The notes under the pieces were generated by a model that saw only the letters and a list, made by a program, of their open reading frames with translations, did no database searches and had not been told where the DNA came from. From assembly GCA_018434355.1 (NCBI GenBank), contig JAHDPL010000019.1, positions 182,618 through 246,617 of the forward strand: a stretch of 64,000 nucleotides of DNA, read 5' to 3'. Below are positions 34,462 through 42,909 of the stretch, in pieces. The translations under genes and the position numbers were made by a program. Origin of the DNA: Sporomusaceae bacterium. GTDB lineage: Bacteria > Bacillota > Negativicutes > UBA1444. Each line of letters starts with the position of its first letter. The first letter of the stretch is position 1.

Positions 34462-35292
34462 TTAACCCTGCTTCTCCTGTTCCGTCAACAGTTGATTCAA
34501 GCTGCCGGTTTGGTAACCGGCAAGATCAACGGTAACAAAGACAAAACCCAATTCACGCAATTGACGAACAATATCCACTGCATTTTCAGGGTTCGCCAGA
34601 CAGGCAACTTCCTCTGCCTCTACCTCAATCCGGGCCAGATTGCCATGGTGTCGGACACGAACCTGGCCTTGGCAGTACTGTTTTATCAACAGCTCCGCTT
34701 GCTCAATCTGTTTCAATTTTTCAACCGTAATCGGCTGACCATAGGCTACGCGTGATGAAAGACATGCTGCGCTAGGTTTGTTCCAGGTCGGCAGTCCCCA
34801 TTGCCGTGAAATTTCGCGTATTTCCGCTTTTGTAAGCCCCACTTCCAGCAAGGGACTTCGCACTTTTTCCAGCTCATTCACCGCCCGCATCCCCGGGCGG
34901 TAATCCCCCACATCATCAGCATTCGACCCATCGAGGGCCCAACGAAAACCGCGTGCTGTCGCCCAATCGACCAAGGCCTCAAAGCGGCCCTTTTTGCAAT
35001 AATAACAGCGCTGCGCGTCATTGCGGACAAACTCAGCCGATTCCAGCTCGTTTTGTTGCACAAACACATGCTTGATTCCTATCATTCGAGCTATTTCCGC
35101 CGCTTCATTCCGCTCGTCCTCCGGCAGTGTATCCGAGCTGCAGGTCACCGCAATTGCTTTTAACTCAAGCACCCGGTAAGCCGCAGCCGCCAGAAACGTA
35201 CTGTCCACCCCGCCGGAGAAACCAACGGCGACACTGCCCAGTTCTTTCAACAGCAGGGTTAGCTTTTCCATTTTTTTTGCCAATAAATCCAT
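34462..35292 (-). CDS. larE: LarE-type ATP-dependent sulfur transferase
   Basis: PP-loop enzyme (276 residues) that sulfurates the adenylylated pyridinium precursor of the nickel-pincer cofactor of lactate racemase. 'GFSGGVDSTFLAAAA' is the PP-loop (residues 24-38). Three cysteines, Cys96 and Cys99 in 'RCYYCKKGRF' and Cys177 in 'SAACLSSRV', match the LarE subgroup that binds a [4Fe-4S] cluster and can act catalytically, rather than sacrificing a single cysteine. larB and larC are not in the window. It lies just upstream of cysK on the same strand, but cysK has its own promoter, partly within this gene's end region. Confidence 0.93.
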   Translation of the reverse strand: MDLLAKKMEKLTLLLKELGSVAVGFSGGVDSTFLAAAAYRVLELKAIAVTCSSDTLPEDERNEAAEIARMIGIKHVFVQQNELESAEFVRNDAQRCYYCKKGRFEALVDWATARGFRWALDGSNADDVGDYRPGMRAVNELEKVRSPLLEVGLTKAEIREISRQWGLPTWNKPSAACLSSRVAYGQPITVEKLKQIEQAELLIKQYCQGQVRVRHHGNLARIEVEAEEVACLANPENAVDIVRQLRELGFVFVTVDLAGYQTGSLNQLLTEQEKQG

Positions 35293-35364
35293 CTCGCGCC
35301 TCTTTCTCCCAACCTGGTTAGGTTCGTTTGTTATACTTGCAACGACTACCTATAAAAATGAATA

Positions 35365-35413
35365 GCCATGACAACATATCCCTGATTCATCAGGAAATAT
35401 GACCGTCATAGCC
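35365..35413. repeat. Nested inverted repeat in the larE-rsfS gap
   Basis: CCTGAT (35381-35386) and ATCAGG (35389-35394) form a core, with further pairing of ATAT and of ATGAC (35368-35372) with GTCAT (35405-35409). No U run follows on the minus strand. It lies downstream of rsfS and upstream of larE and may be an rsfS terminator-like or leader hairpin. Nothing else is visible in the 186-nt gap. Confidence 0.5.
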
Positions 35414-35478
35414 ACATTAAACCAAACCGATTGTACCGTCTTCAGACGATAGAGCCAAAAACTACGGTTTTCAGCCTG

Positions 35479-35838
35479 CTAACTTTCGTAAATCTGTGTC
35501 GGCGCCGTGGACCAAAGCTGTTCCAGGCTATAAAACTGACGTTCTTCGTTGACAAACACATGCACCACAAAATATCCGTAATCCAGCAAGATCCAACGTC
35601 CTTCGCGATAGCCTTCCTTGTGCAGGAATACCAATCCGGCCTGTTCCATCTTCTCTTCGATCGAATCCGCAATCGCCTGGACCTGGGTTGATGAAGTTCC
35701 ACTGGCAATCAGAAAATAATCGGTAACCGGCAACACTTTCTGCATATCCATAACCAGGATGTTCTGCGCTTTCTTTTCCTGTGCAGCCGCAACCGCGACT
35801 TCAACATATTGCTGCGATGTTTTTTCCACTTCGGTCAT
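35479..35838 (-). CDS. rsfS: Ribosomal silencing factor RsfS
   Basis: Protein of 119 residues that binds ribosomal protein uL14 and blocks 30S-50S joining when nutrients are low. Family pattern: 'DMQKVLPVTDYFLIASGTSSTQVQAIAD', here seen as 'TDYFLIASGTSSTQVQA', then 'HKEGYREGRWILLDYG' and 'VVHVF'. ATG 35838 has GGAGG 6 nt upstream; five codons of open frame precede it. It ends the nadD-yqeK-LCP-rsfS operon, a standard Firmicutes order. Confidence 0.96.
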   Translation of the reverse strand: MTEVEKTSQQYVEVAVAAAQEKKAQNILVMDMQKVLPVTDYFLIASGTSSTQVQAIADSIEEKMEQAGLVFLHKEGYREGRWILLDYGYFVVHVFVNEERQFYSLEQLWSTAPTQIYES

Positions 35839-35909
35839 CCTCTGCCTCCTCACTCAATGATAATAATGTTGGTAGTTCCATTATATCCTGTTTCTGTTTT
35901 CAACGTTAG

Positions 35910-36845
35910 TCATTCAGTCACTTTTTTCTTGGGGTCATTGGCTCTTGGTGGAGCGACAAACAGGCGTTCGACAACTTTGGCAGTTTCTACGCGGTCCGGC
36001 GCCCAATAGCTTACCCCGCCAATATTGGCGAAATTTCCCGGCACCATGTCCGACTGAATTTTATTTCCCTTAAGCGAAGGAATCGCAACAGATACCTGTT
36101 GAAACGACCACAGCGTCATATTCGTCTGAACACTTTCTCTGACAATTGCCAGAATCTGCGGAATCCTAATTAGATTGCCAGGGCGAATCGCCTGAGTTGC
36201 CAGAGCTTTGAGAAATTTTTGCTGACGAGCCACGCGGCCGATATCACCCATTTCATCATGGCGAAATCGAACATACTGCCCGGCCTGATGTCCATTTAGA
36301 TGTTGAAATCCCTTCTTCAGGTCAATCTTTAGGTTCGCATATGGGTCTTCATAGCGCATATCCGCTTCGACATAAAGTTCGACTCCGCCCAGTGCATCGA
36401 CTATCCGGATGAATCCCTGCCAATCTGCAACGACATAATAGTGCACCGGAATCTTCAAAAACTCCTGGATTGTGGCGCTGGTCAACTCGACTCCTCCATA
36501 GGCGAACGAGTGACCAAATTTATCGGCGGAACTATGGCCGGGAATCGCCACCCGGGTATCACGGGGGATGGATAGTAAACTGACAGCACCGGTGCTCTTA
36601 TGCACTCCCATCAGCAGCATCGAATCGGAGCGATGCGGACTCGTCTTGGGGTTGGCAATATCGCCGTCATCGACTCCCACCAACAAGATATTGATCCGAT
36701 TACCTGCCTCGCCAGGCCCCCACAAGCTGCCATACATCGCCAGATTTCGACCGAGATATGCAGCGCCGACCAAAGAAGCGCCGACAAACAGAATCAAAAA
36801 TAGCGCAGGCCAAAAGCGCGACTTATTTCTATGTTCATTTTCCAT
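35910..36845 (-). CDS. LytR-CpsA-Psr (LCP) family phosphotransferase
   Basis: Membrane-anchored protein of 311 residues: a basic N-terminus, one TM helix (about 12-33) and an extracytoplasmic LCP domain. LCP enzymes move undecaprenyl-linked glycopolymers onto peptidoglycan. Motifs: 'NILLVGVDDGD', 'HRSDSMLLMGVHKSTG', 'LLSIPRDTRVAIPG', 'YVRFRHDEMGDIGRVARQQKFL', visible as 'RFRHDEMGDIGRVARQQ'. It overlaps yqeK by 11 nt. In a diderm the acceptor polymer is not obvious from this window. Confidence 0.93.
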   Translation of the reverse strand: MENEHRNKSRFWPALFLILFVGASLVGAAYLGRNLAMYGSLWGPGEAGNRINILLVGVDDGDIANPKTSPHRSDSMLLMGVHKSTGAVSLLSIPRDTRVAIPGHSSADKFGHSFAYGGVELTSATIQEFLKIPVHYYVVADWQGFIRIVDALGGVELYVEADMRYEDPYANLKIDLKKGFQHLNGHQAGQYVRFRHDEMGDIGRVARQQKFLKALATQAIRPGNLIRIPQILAIVRESVQTNMTLWSFQQVSVAIPSLKGNKIQSDMVPGNFANIGGVSYWAPDRVETAKVVERLFVAPPRANDPKKKVTE

Positions 36846-37419
36846 TCCGACTTGCCTTCAACTCCATCAGCAGGGAATTCCTGCCCTCTACCGTGTTGGG
36901 ATGCAACAAACCGCCATTGGCGACAACAAAGAGAATGCTGTGTTCGTAGGCCAACAGCACCGCCGCGTCAAGATTCTCTACCGCCAGGTCCCTGATTTTG
37001 CGAACTCCGCTGAAGTTGCGGCCCGGTTCGATGCAATCCGACAGATAGATGATTTTGTCCAGCAAGGTCATTCGAGCCGCGCCTGTGGTATGACGGCGAA
37101 TTGCTTGTAGTATTTGCGGATCGCTGATGCCAAATCGCCGTTCGGCAATAATCGCGCCGAGCGGTGCGTGAATCAGGGCTGGTTGCAAAAGTTCCAGCCC
37201 GCTGGGAATCATCCCATAATGCCTAGCGGTTTTGAGCAGTTCCTCTCCTTTGAGATTGCGGGCGCAGTCATGTAAAATCCCGGCGATTCTCGCTTTTTCT
37301 ATGTCAGCGTCCCAGCGTTCAGCCAAACGGACAGCCGTCTGACTGACGTCGCGGCAATGACGGAACCGGGCCGGGCGCAGTTCATTGGCCAGAGTTACAA
37401 GAATTTCATTGTATTCCAT
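36835..37419 (-). CDS. yqeK: YqeK-type HD-domain nucleotide hydrolase
   Basis: HD-domain protein of 194 residues; YqeK of Firmicutes hydrolyses diadenosine tetraphosphate symmetrically. Metal-binding residues are in 'RFRHCRDV', 'AGILHDCARNL', 'IHAPLGA' and 'IIYLSDCIEPGR'. ATG 37419 is chosen (N-terminus MEYNEILV); its ribosome site is weak. Four nt separate it from nadD, so it is co-translated with the NAD enzyme, the normal arrangement. Confidence 0.94.
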   Translation of the reverse strand: MEYNEILVTLANELRPARFRHCRDVSQTAVRLAERWDADIEKARIAGILHDCARNLKGEELLKTARHYGMIPSGLELLQPALIHAPLGAIIAERRFGISDPQILQAIRRHTTGAARMTLLDKIIYLSDCIEPGRNFSGVRKIRDLAVENLDAAVLLAYEHSILFVVANGGLLHPNTVEGRNSLLMELKASRNGK

Positions 37420-37423
37420 CGTA

Positions 37424-38041
37424 TTATTTCCGGTACAATCCTTCCTTGTGGATATAGTGTTCGACATTCTCCGGCACAAAATAGCGAATTGACTTTCCTA
37501 GTCGAACCCGCTCACGAATATCTGTCGAAGAAATTTCCAGTTCCGGCGTCGTAAGGCGATGGATCCGTTCCACCGCTTTCGGTCCCAGACGCTCTATCTC
37601 CTGTTCAATCGTCCGCACCTTTCCGGGCCGCGACGCAGCAACAAAGTGACACAAATCCAACAGTTCATTGATGTTGTTCCAGGTATGAAGCTCCAGCACC
37701 GCATCGGTGCCTGTCAAAAAATAAAACTCCGTACCTGGCTCGTATTCGGCCACCAAAGCTCGCACTGTATCAATGGTATAGGAAGGCCCAGGACGATCGC
37801 GTTCGATAGGTGAAACAAAGAAGTAGGGGTTGGAATAGGTTGCCATCATCGTCATGATGTATCGGTCGATCGCGGGAGAGATAGAGCTGTCATCTTTGTG
37901 CGGCGATGTCCCTGTCGGGATGAATAGGACTTTGTCCAGATCATAATCCATCCGGACCGATTCTGCCATCAGCAGATGGCCCATATGGATGGGATCGAAA
38001 GTCCCGCCCATGATTCCGATTCTTTGCGGCTTGTTGCCCAT
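37424..38041 (-). CDS. nadD: Nicotinate-nucleotide adenylyltransferase
   Basis: Forms deamido-NAD+ from nicotinate mononucleotide and ATP (205 residues). The nucleotidyltransferase motif 'IGIMGGTFDPIHMGHLLMAE', the substrate-binding 'FIPTGTSPHK', and 'ISSTDIRERV' are clear. ATG 38041 has GGGAG upstream. It starts the nadD-yqeK-LCP-rsfS group; in many Firmicutes it directly follows proA, but here a three-gene efflux operon lies between. Confidence 0.97.
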   Translation of the reverse strand: MGNKPQRIGIMGGTFDPIHMGHLLMAESVRMDYDLDKVLFIPTGTSPHKDDSSISPAIDRYIMTMMATYSNPYFFVSPIERDRPGPSYTIDTVRALVAEYEPGTEFYFLTGTDAVLELHTWNNINELLDLCHFVAASRPGKVRTIEQEIERLGPKAVERIHRLTTPELEISSTDIRERVRLGKSIRYFVPENVEHYIHKEGLYRK

Positions 38042-38099
38042 CCTTGCATCTCCCTGCCAGCCGTTTTTCTAAGCGAGTTATATTATACCAAATTTATTG

Positions 38100-39314
38100 C
38101 TATTCGTAACGCAACGCGTCGATCGGATCAAGCAGCGCCGCCTTGCGAGCCGGATACAGCCCGAAAAACAGCCCGATCAGGACGGAAAAACCGAATGCCA
38201 GCAGGATGGTTCCCACGGAAACCACTGTCGCCCAGCCAAACAGCGAGGAAATCGTATAGGAAGCACCCAGCCCCATCGCAATCCCGATCAGACCGCCGGT
38301 TACACCGATGACAATCGCTTCGATCAAAAACTGTAGCAAGATGTTGGCATAGGTCGCCCCCAGCGCTTTGCGAACGCCGATCTCGCGGGTCCGTTCCGTG
38401 ACTGACACCAGCATGATATTCATGATGCCGATGCCGCCGACCAATAGCGAAATCGCTGCCGTGTTGCCAAGTAGCAGGGTGATGGTACCGGTGGTTTCCT
38501 CGGCGGTCGCCATGACCGCAGCCAGATTGCGCACCGAAAAGTCATCAGGCACACTGGGCTGCAACCGGTGCCGCACCCGCAATAAAGTCGCTATATCTTG
38601 CTGAACCTGGTCGATTACTTCTGGATTCTCGGCCTGAACGCTAATGGAATGAATATGCGTGATTCCCAGCATTCGTTCTTGTGCAGTTGTCAGCGGCACA
38701 ATGATCAGGTCGTCCTGGTCCTGACCGCCGGCGGACTGGCCTTTAGTAGCCAATACCCCAATAACGCGAAAGGTCGATTTATTGATACGTATTGTCTGAC
38801 CAAGCGGACTCATCTCACCGAATAGATTGTCGGCTACCGTCCGTCCCAATACTGCTACCCGGTCTCGGGTATCCAGATCCCGTTGGCTAATGAAGCTGCC
38901 ATCAGCCATCTCAAAGTTGCGTACAGCCAAAAAATCCGGCGTTGTGCCCTGCATCGAAGTGATCCAGTTCTTACCGCCGAACACGGCCTGATATTGTCGC
39001 TGCACCGACGGCGCTACAAGGTTTACCCCGGATATTTCCCGGGCAATAGCCTGTGCATCCTTATAGGTCAGGCTGGTTGTCGAACCGGCCGCCACCCGCA
39101 CGCCGGACGGCGCCGTGGCGCCAGGCATTACAATCAACAGGTTGCTGCCAAGACCAGCAATCGATTTCTGGACTTTATCGCGGACCCCCATACCGATCGA
39201 CACCATCGCAATCACCGCGCCCACACCGATGATAATTCCCAGCATGGTCAGGATTGACCGCATTTTATTGGCCCGCAGGCCATCCAGGGCGATGACTACG
39301 CTTTCCCAGAACAT
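38100..39314 (-). CDS. MacB-like ABC transporter permease
   Basis: Permease of 404 residues with the MacB/FtsX topology: N-terminal TM ('[23 protein letters not shown]' region), a large extracytoplasmic domain (about residues 45-270) and three C-terminal TM helices including '[16 protein letters not shown]' and '[13 protein letters not shown]'. The ATPase is separate, unlike E. coli MacB. It overlaps the ATPase gene by 19 nt. Such systems export peptides, macrolides or other amphiphiles by a mechanotransmission mechanism with a periplasmic adaptor and, in diderms, a TolC-like channel not present here. Confidence 0.93.
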   Translation of the reverse strand: MFWESVVIALDGLRANKMRSILTMLGIIIGVGAVIAMVSIGMGVRDKVQKSIAGLGSNLLIVMPGATAPSGVRVAAGSTTSLTYKDAQAIAREISGVNLVAPSVQRQYQAVFGGKNWITSMQGTTPDFLAVRNFEMADGSFISQRDLDTRDRVAVLGRTVADNLFGEMSPLGQTIRINKSTFRVIGVLATKGQSAGGQDQDDLIIVPLTTAQERMLGITHIHSISVQAENPEVIDQVQQDIATLLRVRHRLQPSVPDDFSVRNLAAVMATAEETTGTITLLLGNTAAISLLVGGIGIMNIMLVSVTERTREIGVRKALGATYANILLQFLIEAIVIGVTGGLIGIAMGLGASYTISSLFGWATVVSVGTILLAFGFSVLIGLFFGLYPARKAALLDPIDALRYE

Positions 39315-40006
39315 GCGCTCGCCTCCCTGCGTTCATCTTTTACAATCAAGCCATCGCGGAACATGATGGTGCGGCGCGTATAAGCGGCAATATCAGGTTC
39401 GTGGGTTACCAAAATCACCGTCCGCCCCTGTCGGTTCAGTTCGCAAAAAATCTCCATGATTTCGTCGCCGGAGCGACTATCGAGATTACCAGTAGGTTCA
39501 TCGGCAAGAAGAATCGTCGGCTCGTTCACTAAAGCCCTGGCAATTGCCACCCGTTGCCGCTGTCCGCCGGACAATTCATTCGGGCGATGATGCATTCGTT
39601 CGCCCAGACCCACAATCGTCAACGCTTTTTTCGCCCGCTCCAGCCGGTCATTTTTTGCTACCCCGGCATAAACCATCGGTAACGCAACATTTTGCAACGC
39701 CGACATTCTGGCCAACAAGTTGAAATTTTGAAACACAAAGCCAATCTTTTTATTGCGGGTAACTGCCAGTTCATCATCGCTGAGGGTCGCCACCTCAGCG
39801 CCATCAAGTTTGTAAGATCCGCTGGTCGGTCTGTCGAGGCAGCCTAGGATATTCATCAACGTCGATTTGCCAGAGCCGGATGGCCCCATGATAGCGGTAA
39901 ACTCGCCAGTTTCAATCGTTAGGCTCACGCCGGCCAGGGCCCGGACAACCGTATCTCCCATAAGGTAAGTTTTGACAATATCCTTAATCGCGATTGTTTC
40001 TTTCAT
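39296..40006 (-). CDS. MacB/LolD-type ABC transporter ATPase
   Basis: ATP-binding protein of 236 residues: Walker A 'GPSGSGKST', Q-loop 'FVFQNFNLL', signature '[15 protein letters not shown]', Walker B '[12 protein letters not shown]' and H-loop 'LVTHEPD'. It powers the permease downstream. ATG 40006 follows GAGGTGG; an upstream in-frame extension is dismissed. The gene lies 10 nt after the adaptor gene in the macA-ATPase-permease order. Confidence 0.95.
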   Translation of the reverse strand: MKETIAIKDIVKTYLMGDTVVRALAGVSLTIETGEFTAIMGPSGSGKSTLMNILGCLDRPTSGSYKLDGAEVATLSDDELAVTRNKKIGFVFQNFNLLARMSALQNVALPMVYAGVAKNDRLERAKKALTIVGLGERMHHRPNELSGGQRQRVAIARALVNEPTILLADEPTGNLDSRSGDEIMEIFCELNRQGRTVILVTHEPDIAAYTRRTIMFRDGLIVKDERREASACSGKA

Positions 40007-40016
40007 CACCGCCACC

Positions 40017-41126
40017 TCAACGGGACGGCGTCTGACGAAACATATTGGTTCCGCCCGGTCCACCGCCTGGAATCCGGTTCGATCCGGCAGCGCCGCTTTG
40101 CGGCAACACTATGACATCGCCCTCTTTCAAGCCACTGACAACTTCGATACGGTCCTCGCTGGTCATCCCCGTCTTGACTTTGACCGCTTCCGGTTGCTCC
40201 TGGCCTTTTCGCAGGACTTGCACGAATCGCTGGCCCTTGTTGTCGCGGATGGCCACCGTGGGAACAGTGAGAACTTGATTTCGTTCGCCGACATGCACGG
40301 ATACCCGGGCGGTCATGGTCGGTTTCAGCAAGCCTTCCGGCGAATCGACGTCAATCAATACGGTATAATAAACAACATTTTGCTGGACGTTCGCCTTATT
40401 GGAAATCACAGCCACTTTTCCGGAAAAAGTCTTGTCCGGATAAGCGTCAACAGTGAACGACACTTTTTGATTCAACTTGATTTTACCGATGTCGGATTCA
40501 TCGACCAACGATTCAATCTGCATCCGATCCAGATTAGCAATCGTCAACAAAATCATCGGTGTTGAAATACCCGGCGATACCGTTTGTCCGGCCGGAATCG
40601 GCTTGCCGATGACCATGCCGGAAATCGGGGCCCGAATCACAGTATCATCAAGGTTGGAAACCGCATCTTCATAAGCAGCTTTGGCCACGGCGTATTCCAT
40701 TCTGGCAGCGTCCATCTGTTGATGCGAATTGGCGCCCACCTGGTTCAGCTTGCTTGCCCGTTGAAAATTTGCTTCTGCGAGCACAAGCTTTGCCCCGGCC
40801 TGCGCCACCTGAGCCCGATATTTCGAATCGTCAAGCAGCACCAAAATATCATTGGCTTTAACCTGCTGGTTTTCCATCACTTTCACTTCAGTGATCAGGC
40901 CGGTGATCTTGGCGCTGACATTGATGTTATCTACCGGTGAAATCGTCCCTGTAGCCGATACCAGCGCCACGATGTCGCCCCGTTCCACTTTTACCTGCCT
41001 GCCGACCGGTTTGGGTTTGTTTTGTTCCTGATAGTAGCCGTAGCCGTAATACCCGCCAATCCCTAACACCACCAACAAGAACAGGCTCAGCTTGTACTTT
41101 TTCAGGATACTCAGAAACATCTGCAT
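40017..41126 (-). CDS. MacA-like periplasmic adaptor (membrane fusion protein)
   Basis: Adaptor of 369 residues: N-terminal membrane anchor (about 9-28), barrel-sandwich hybrid halves around '[25 protein letters not shown]' (part: '[14 protein letters not shown]') and '[21 protein letters not shown]', an alpha-hairpin between, then a beta-barrel and a membrane-proximal domain. The C-terminus is Gly/Pro-rich. It links the permease to an outer-membrane channel. Four 11-bp-spaced direct repeats and a TATACT box precede it, indicating activator control. Confidence 0.93.
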   Translation of the reverse strand: MQMFLSILKKYKLSLFLLVVLGIGGYYGYGYYQEQNKPKPVGRQVKVERGDIVALVSATGTISPVDNINVSAKITGLITEVKVMENQQVKANDILVLLDDSKYRAQVAQAGAKLVLAEANFQRASKLNQVGANSHQQMDAARMEYAVAKAAYEDAVSNLDDTVIRAPISGMVIGKPIPAGQTVSPGISTPMILLTIANLDRMQIESLVDESDIGKIKLNQKVSFTVDAYPDKTFSGKVAVISNKANVQQNVVYYTVLIDVDSPEGLLKPTMTARVSVHVGERNQVLTVPTVAIRDNKGQRFVQVLRKGQEQPEAVKVKTGMTSEDRIEVVSGLKEGDVIVLPQSGAAGSNRIPGGGPGGTNMFRQTPSR

Positions 41127-41160
41127 AAACAGACCCCCCAGCTTTCATAGTTTCATCTTT

Positions 41161-41213
41161 AGTATAGACCCAAAGCGTGAAACTGCTGTGACAGATTTGT
41201 GAACTATTTGTGA
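41161..41213 (-). promoter_or_regulatory. Four 11-bp-spaced direct repeats at the macA promoter
   Basis: On the minus strand TCAC boxes occur at plus 41210-41213, 41199-41202, 41188-41191 and 41177-41180, each exactly 11 bp apart; the first three are TCACA. A -10-like TATACT (plus 41161-41166) follows with no good -35. Head-to-tail repeats with 11-bp pitch are the mode of OmpR/PhoB-family response regulators, so an activated promoter is likely. Confidence 0.7.
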
Positions 41214-41224
41214 CATTGCAGCAA

Positions 41225-42481
41225 TTACTGACGAATCTGTCCGTTACCGGAAACCAGATATTTGATTGAGGTCAGCTCCACCAGTCCCATCGGTCCGCGC
41301 GCATGCAGTTTTTGCGTACTGATACCGATTTCTGCGCCAAAGCCGAATTCAAATCCATCGGTAAAGCGGGTCGACGCATTTACATACACAGCCGCCGCAT
41401 CGACTTCCTGCTGGAATCTGCGGGCGTTTGCATAATCTTGGGTCACGATCGCTTCCGAATGTTTGGTACTGAACCGGTCGATATGTTCCAAAGCCTCAGT
41501 CAGACTGTCAACCACTTTGATCGACAAAATAAAATCAAGATATTCCGTTGCCCAGTCCTCCTCGGTTGCCGGCTTCACTACCGTATGGCAGGCAACGGTA
41601 GCCGGACATCCCCGCAGTTCAACACCTGCTTGGTAAAACCGTTCAAGCAGCGACGGCAGCAACCGGCCAGCAACACTGCGATGAACCAGCAAGGTCTCCA
41701 TCGAGTTGCAGACTCCGGGGCGCGAGACTTTCGCGTTAAAAGCGATATCTGCCGCCATAGTGAGGTCGGCCGACTCATCGACATAGGTATGGCAAATGCC
41801 GATCCCGGTTTCAATCACCGGCACCGTGCTATTTTCCACCACTGTTTGAATCAGTCCGGCGCCGCCGCGCGGGATGATCACGTCAATGTAGCGGTTCATT
41901 TTTAATAAGATATTCACCGCTTCACGATCGGTTGTCTCAACCAGGCCGATGGAGCCGGTCGGCAGACCAGCCGCGCCGGCCGCGCAAATCAGAATATCGG
42001 ATAACACTTTATTAGATTCGATGGCTTCCGAGCCACCGCGCAAAATCACTGCATTGCCGGTTTTCAGGCACAAGCCGGCGGCATCGACCGTAACATTAGG
42101 CCTGGCTTCATAAATCATTGCAACCACACCGAACGGAACCCGGATTTTTTGAATATCCAGCCCGTTAGGCCGGCGCATCCCGCCCAGGCACTCGCCGACC
42201 GGGTCAGGCAAGGCGGCAACTTGCCGCAAACCGTCCGCCATGCCGCGAATCCGCTCCGGTGTCAGGCGCAAACGGTCCAACAGCGCCGCAGACAGACCTT
42301 TTGTTTCTCCTTGCATCATATCCCTGGCATTGGCGGCCAATATCCGCTCCTGCCCGGCTTCCAAAGCTGCCGCCATCGACAACAGCGCCTGGTTTTTCTC
42401 TGTCGTCGAACATTTTGCCAAACCACGGGCTGCCTGTTTTGCCAAGACGCCCATCGCTATCAGTTCTTTTTGCAAATCCAT
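41225..42481 (-). CDS. proA: Gamma-glutamyl phosphate reductase
   Basis: NADPH-dependent reduction of gamma-glutamyl phosphate to glutamate semialdehyde in proline synthesis (418 residues). Seen: 'PFGVVAMIYEARPNVTVDAAGL', partly quoted as 'IYEARPNVTVDAA', 'KTGNAVILRGGSEA', catalytic Cys in 'SRPGVCNSMETLLVH' and 'TDGFEFGFGAEIGIST'. The ATG at 42481 is preferred over GTG 42490 because GGGGTG then has correct spacing. A VOC protein gene separates it from proB, unusual for this pair. Confidence 0.97.
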   Translation of the reverse strand: MDLQKELIAMGVLAKQAARGLAKCSTTEKNQALLSMAAALEAGQERILAANARDMMQGETKGLSAALLDRLRLTPERIRGMADGLRQVAALPDPVGECLGGMRRPNGLDIQKIRVPFGVVAMIYEARPNVTVDAAGLCLKTGNAVILRGGSEAIESNKVLSDILICAAGAAGLPTGSIGLVETTDREAVNILLKMNRYIDVIIPRGGAGLIQTVVENSTVPVIETGIGICHTYVDESADLTMAADIAFNAKVSRPGVCNSMETLLVHRSVAGRLLPSLLERFYQAGVELRGCPATVACHTVVKPATEEDWATEYLDFILSIKVVDSLTEALEHIDRFSTKHSEAIVTQDYANARRFQQEVDAAAVYVNASTRFTDGFEFGFGAEIGISTQKLHARGPMGLVELTSIKYLVSGNGQIRQ

Positions 42482-42498
42482 GCCGATCACCCCAGCGC

Positions 42499-42909
42499 TT
42501 ATTTTTTGAATGAATCGTAAATTCGCTGATAATCCGGCGTTGGCGGGATCGATTTATAAATGTAGAGATGGACGCCGTTAGGGTCATTGATGACAAAGCT
42601 GCGTTCTCCCCACGGCTTATCCTTCAATTCTTCGCAGATAATCGCCCCGGCAGTTTTCAGTCTGGCATACTCTGCGTCAACGTCGGCCACTTCGAACGAC
42701 AGAATCATCCCTTTGCCGGAAAACTTTTCCCCTGCCGCCAGGTCCGGCTGGACAAAACTCACTCCCATCGTGGTGCTGCCTTCGGCAACCAGTTCAATGT
42801 ACCAGTCGTTCTCAAACACCAGTTCAAAGCCGAGATACTCCATGTAAAACTCTTTGGATTCCTGCAGTTTTCGTGTACTGATGGTTACGTCCATTCTTCT
42901 GGTTAACAT
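42499..42909 (-). CDS. VOC-superfamily (glyoxalase-like) protein
   Basis: Protein of 136 residues with the paired beta-alpha-beta-beta-beta pattern of the vicinal oxygen chelate fold: 'DVTISTRKLQESKEFYMEYLGFELVF' at the start and 'GERSFVINDPNGVHLYIYKS' at the end. The usual metal ligands are only partly recognisable (Glu in 'HLYIY' position is not evident), so substrate and even catalysis are unclear. ATG 42909 overlaps the proB stop by 7 nt and follows GGAGGA, so it is translated with the proline genes. Confidence 0.85.
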   Translation of the reverse strand: MLTRRMDVTISTRKLQESKEFYMEYLGFELVFENDWYIELVAEGSTTMGVSFVQPDLAAGEKFSGKGMILSFEVADVDAEYARLKTAGAIICEELKDKPWGERSFVINDPNGVHLYIYKSIPPTPDYQRIYDSFKK

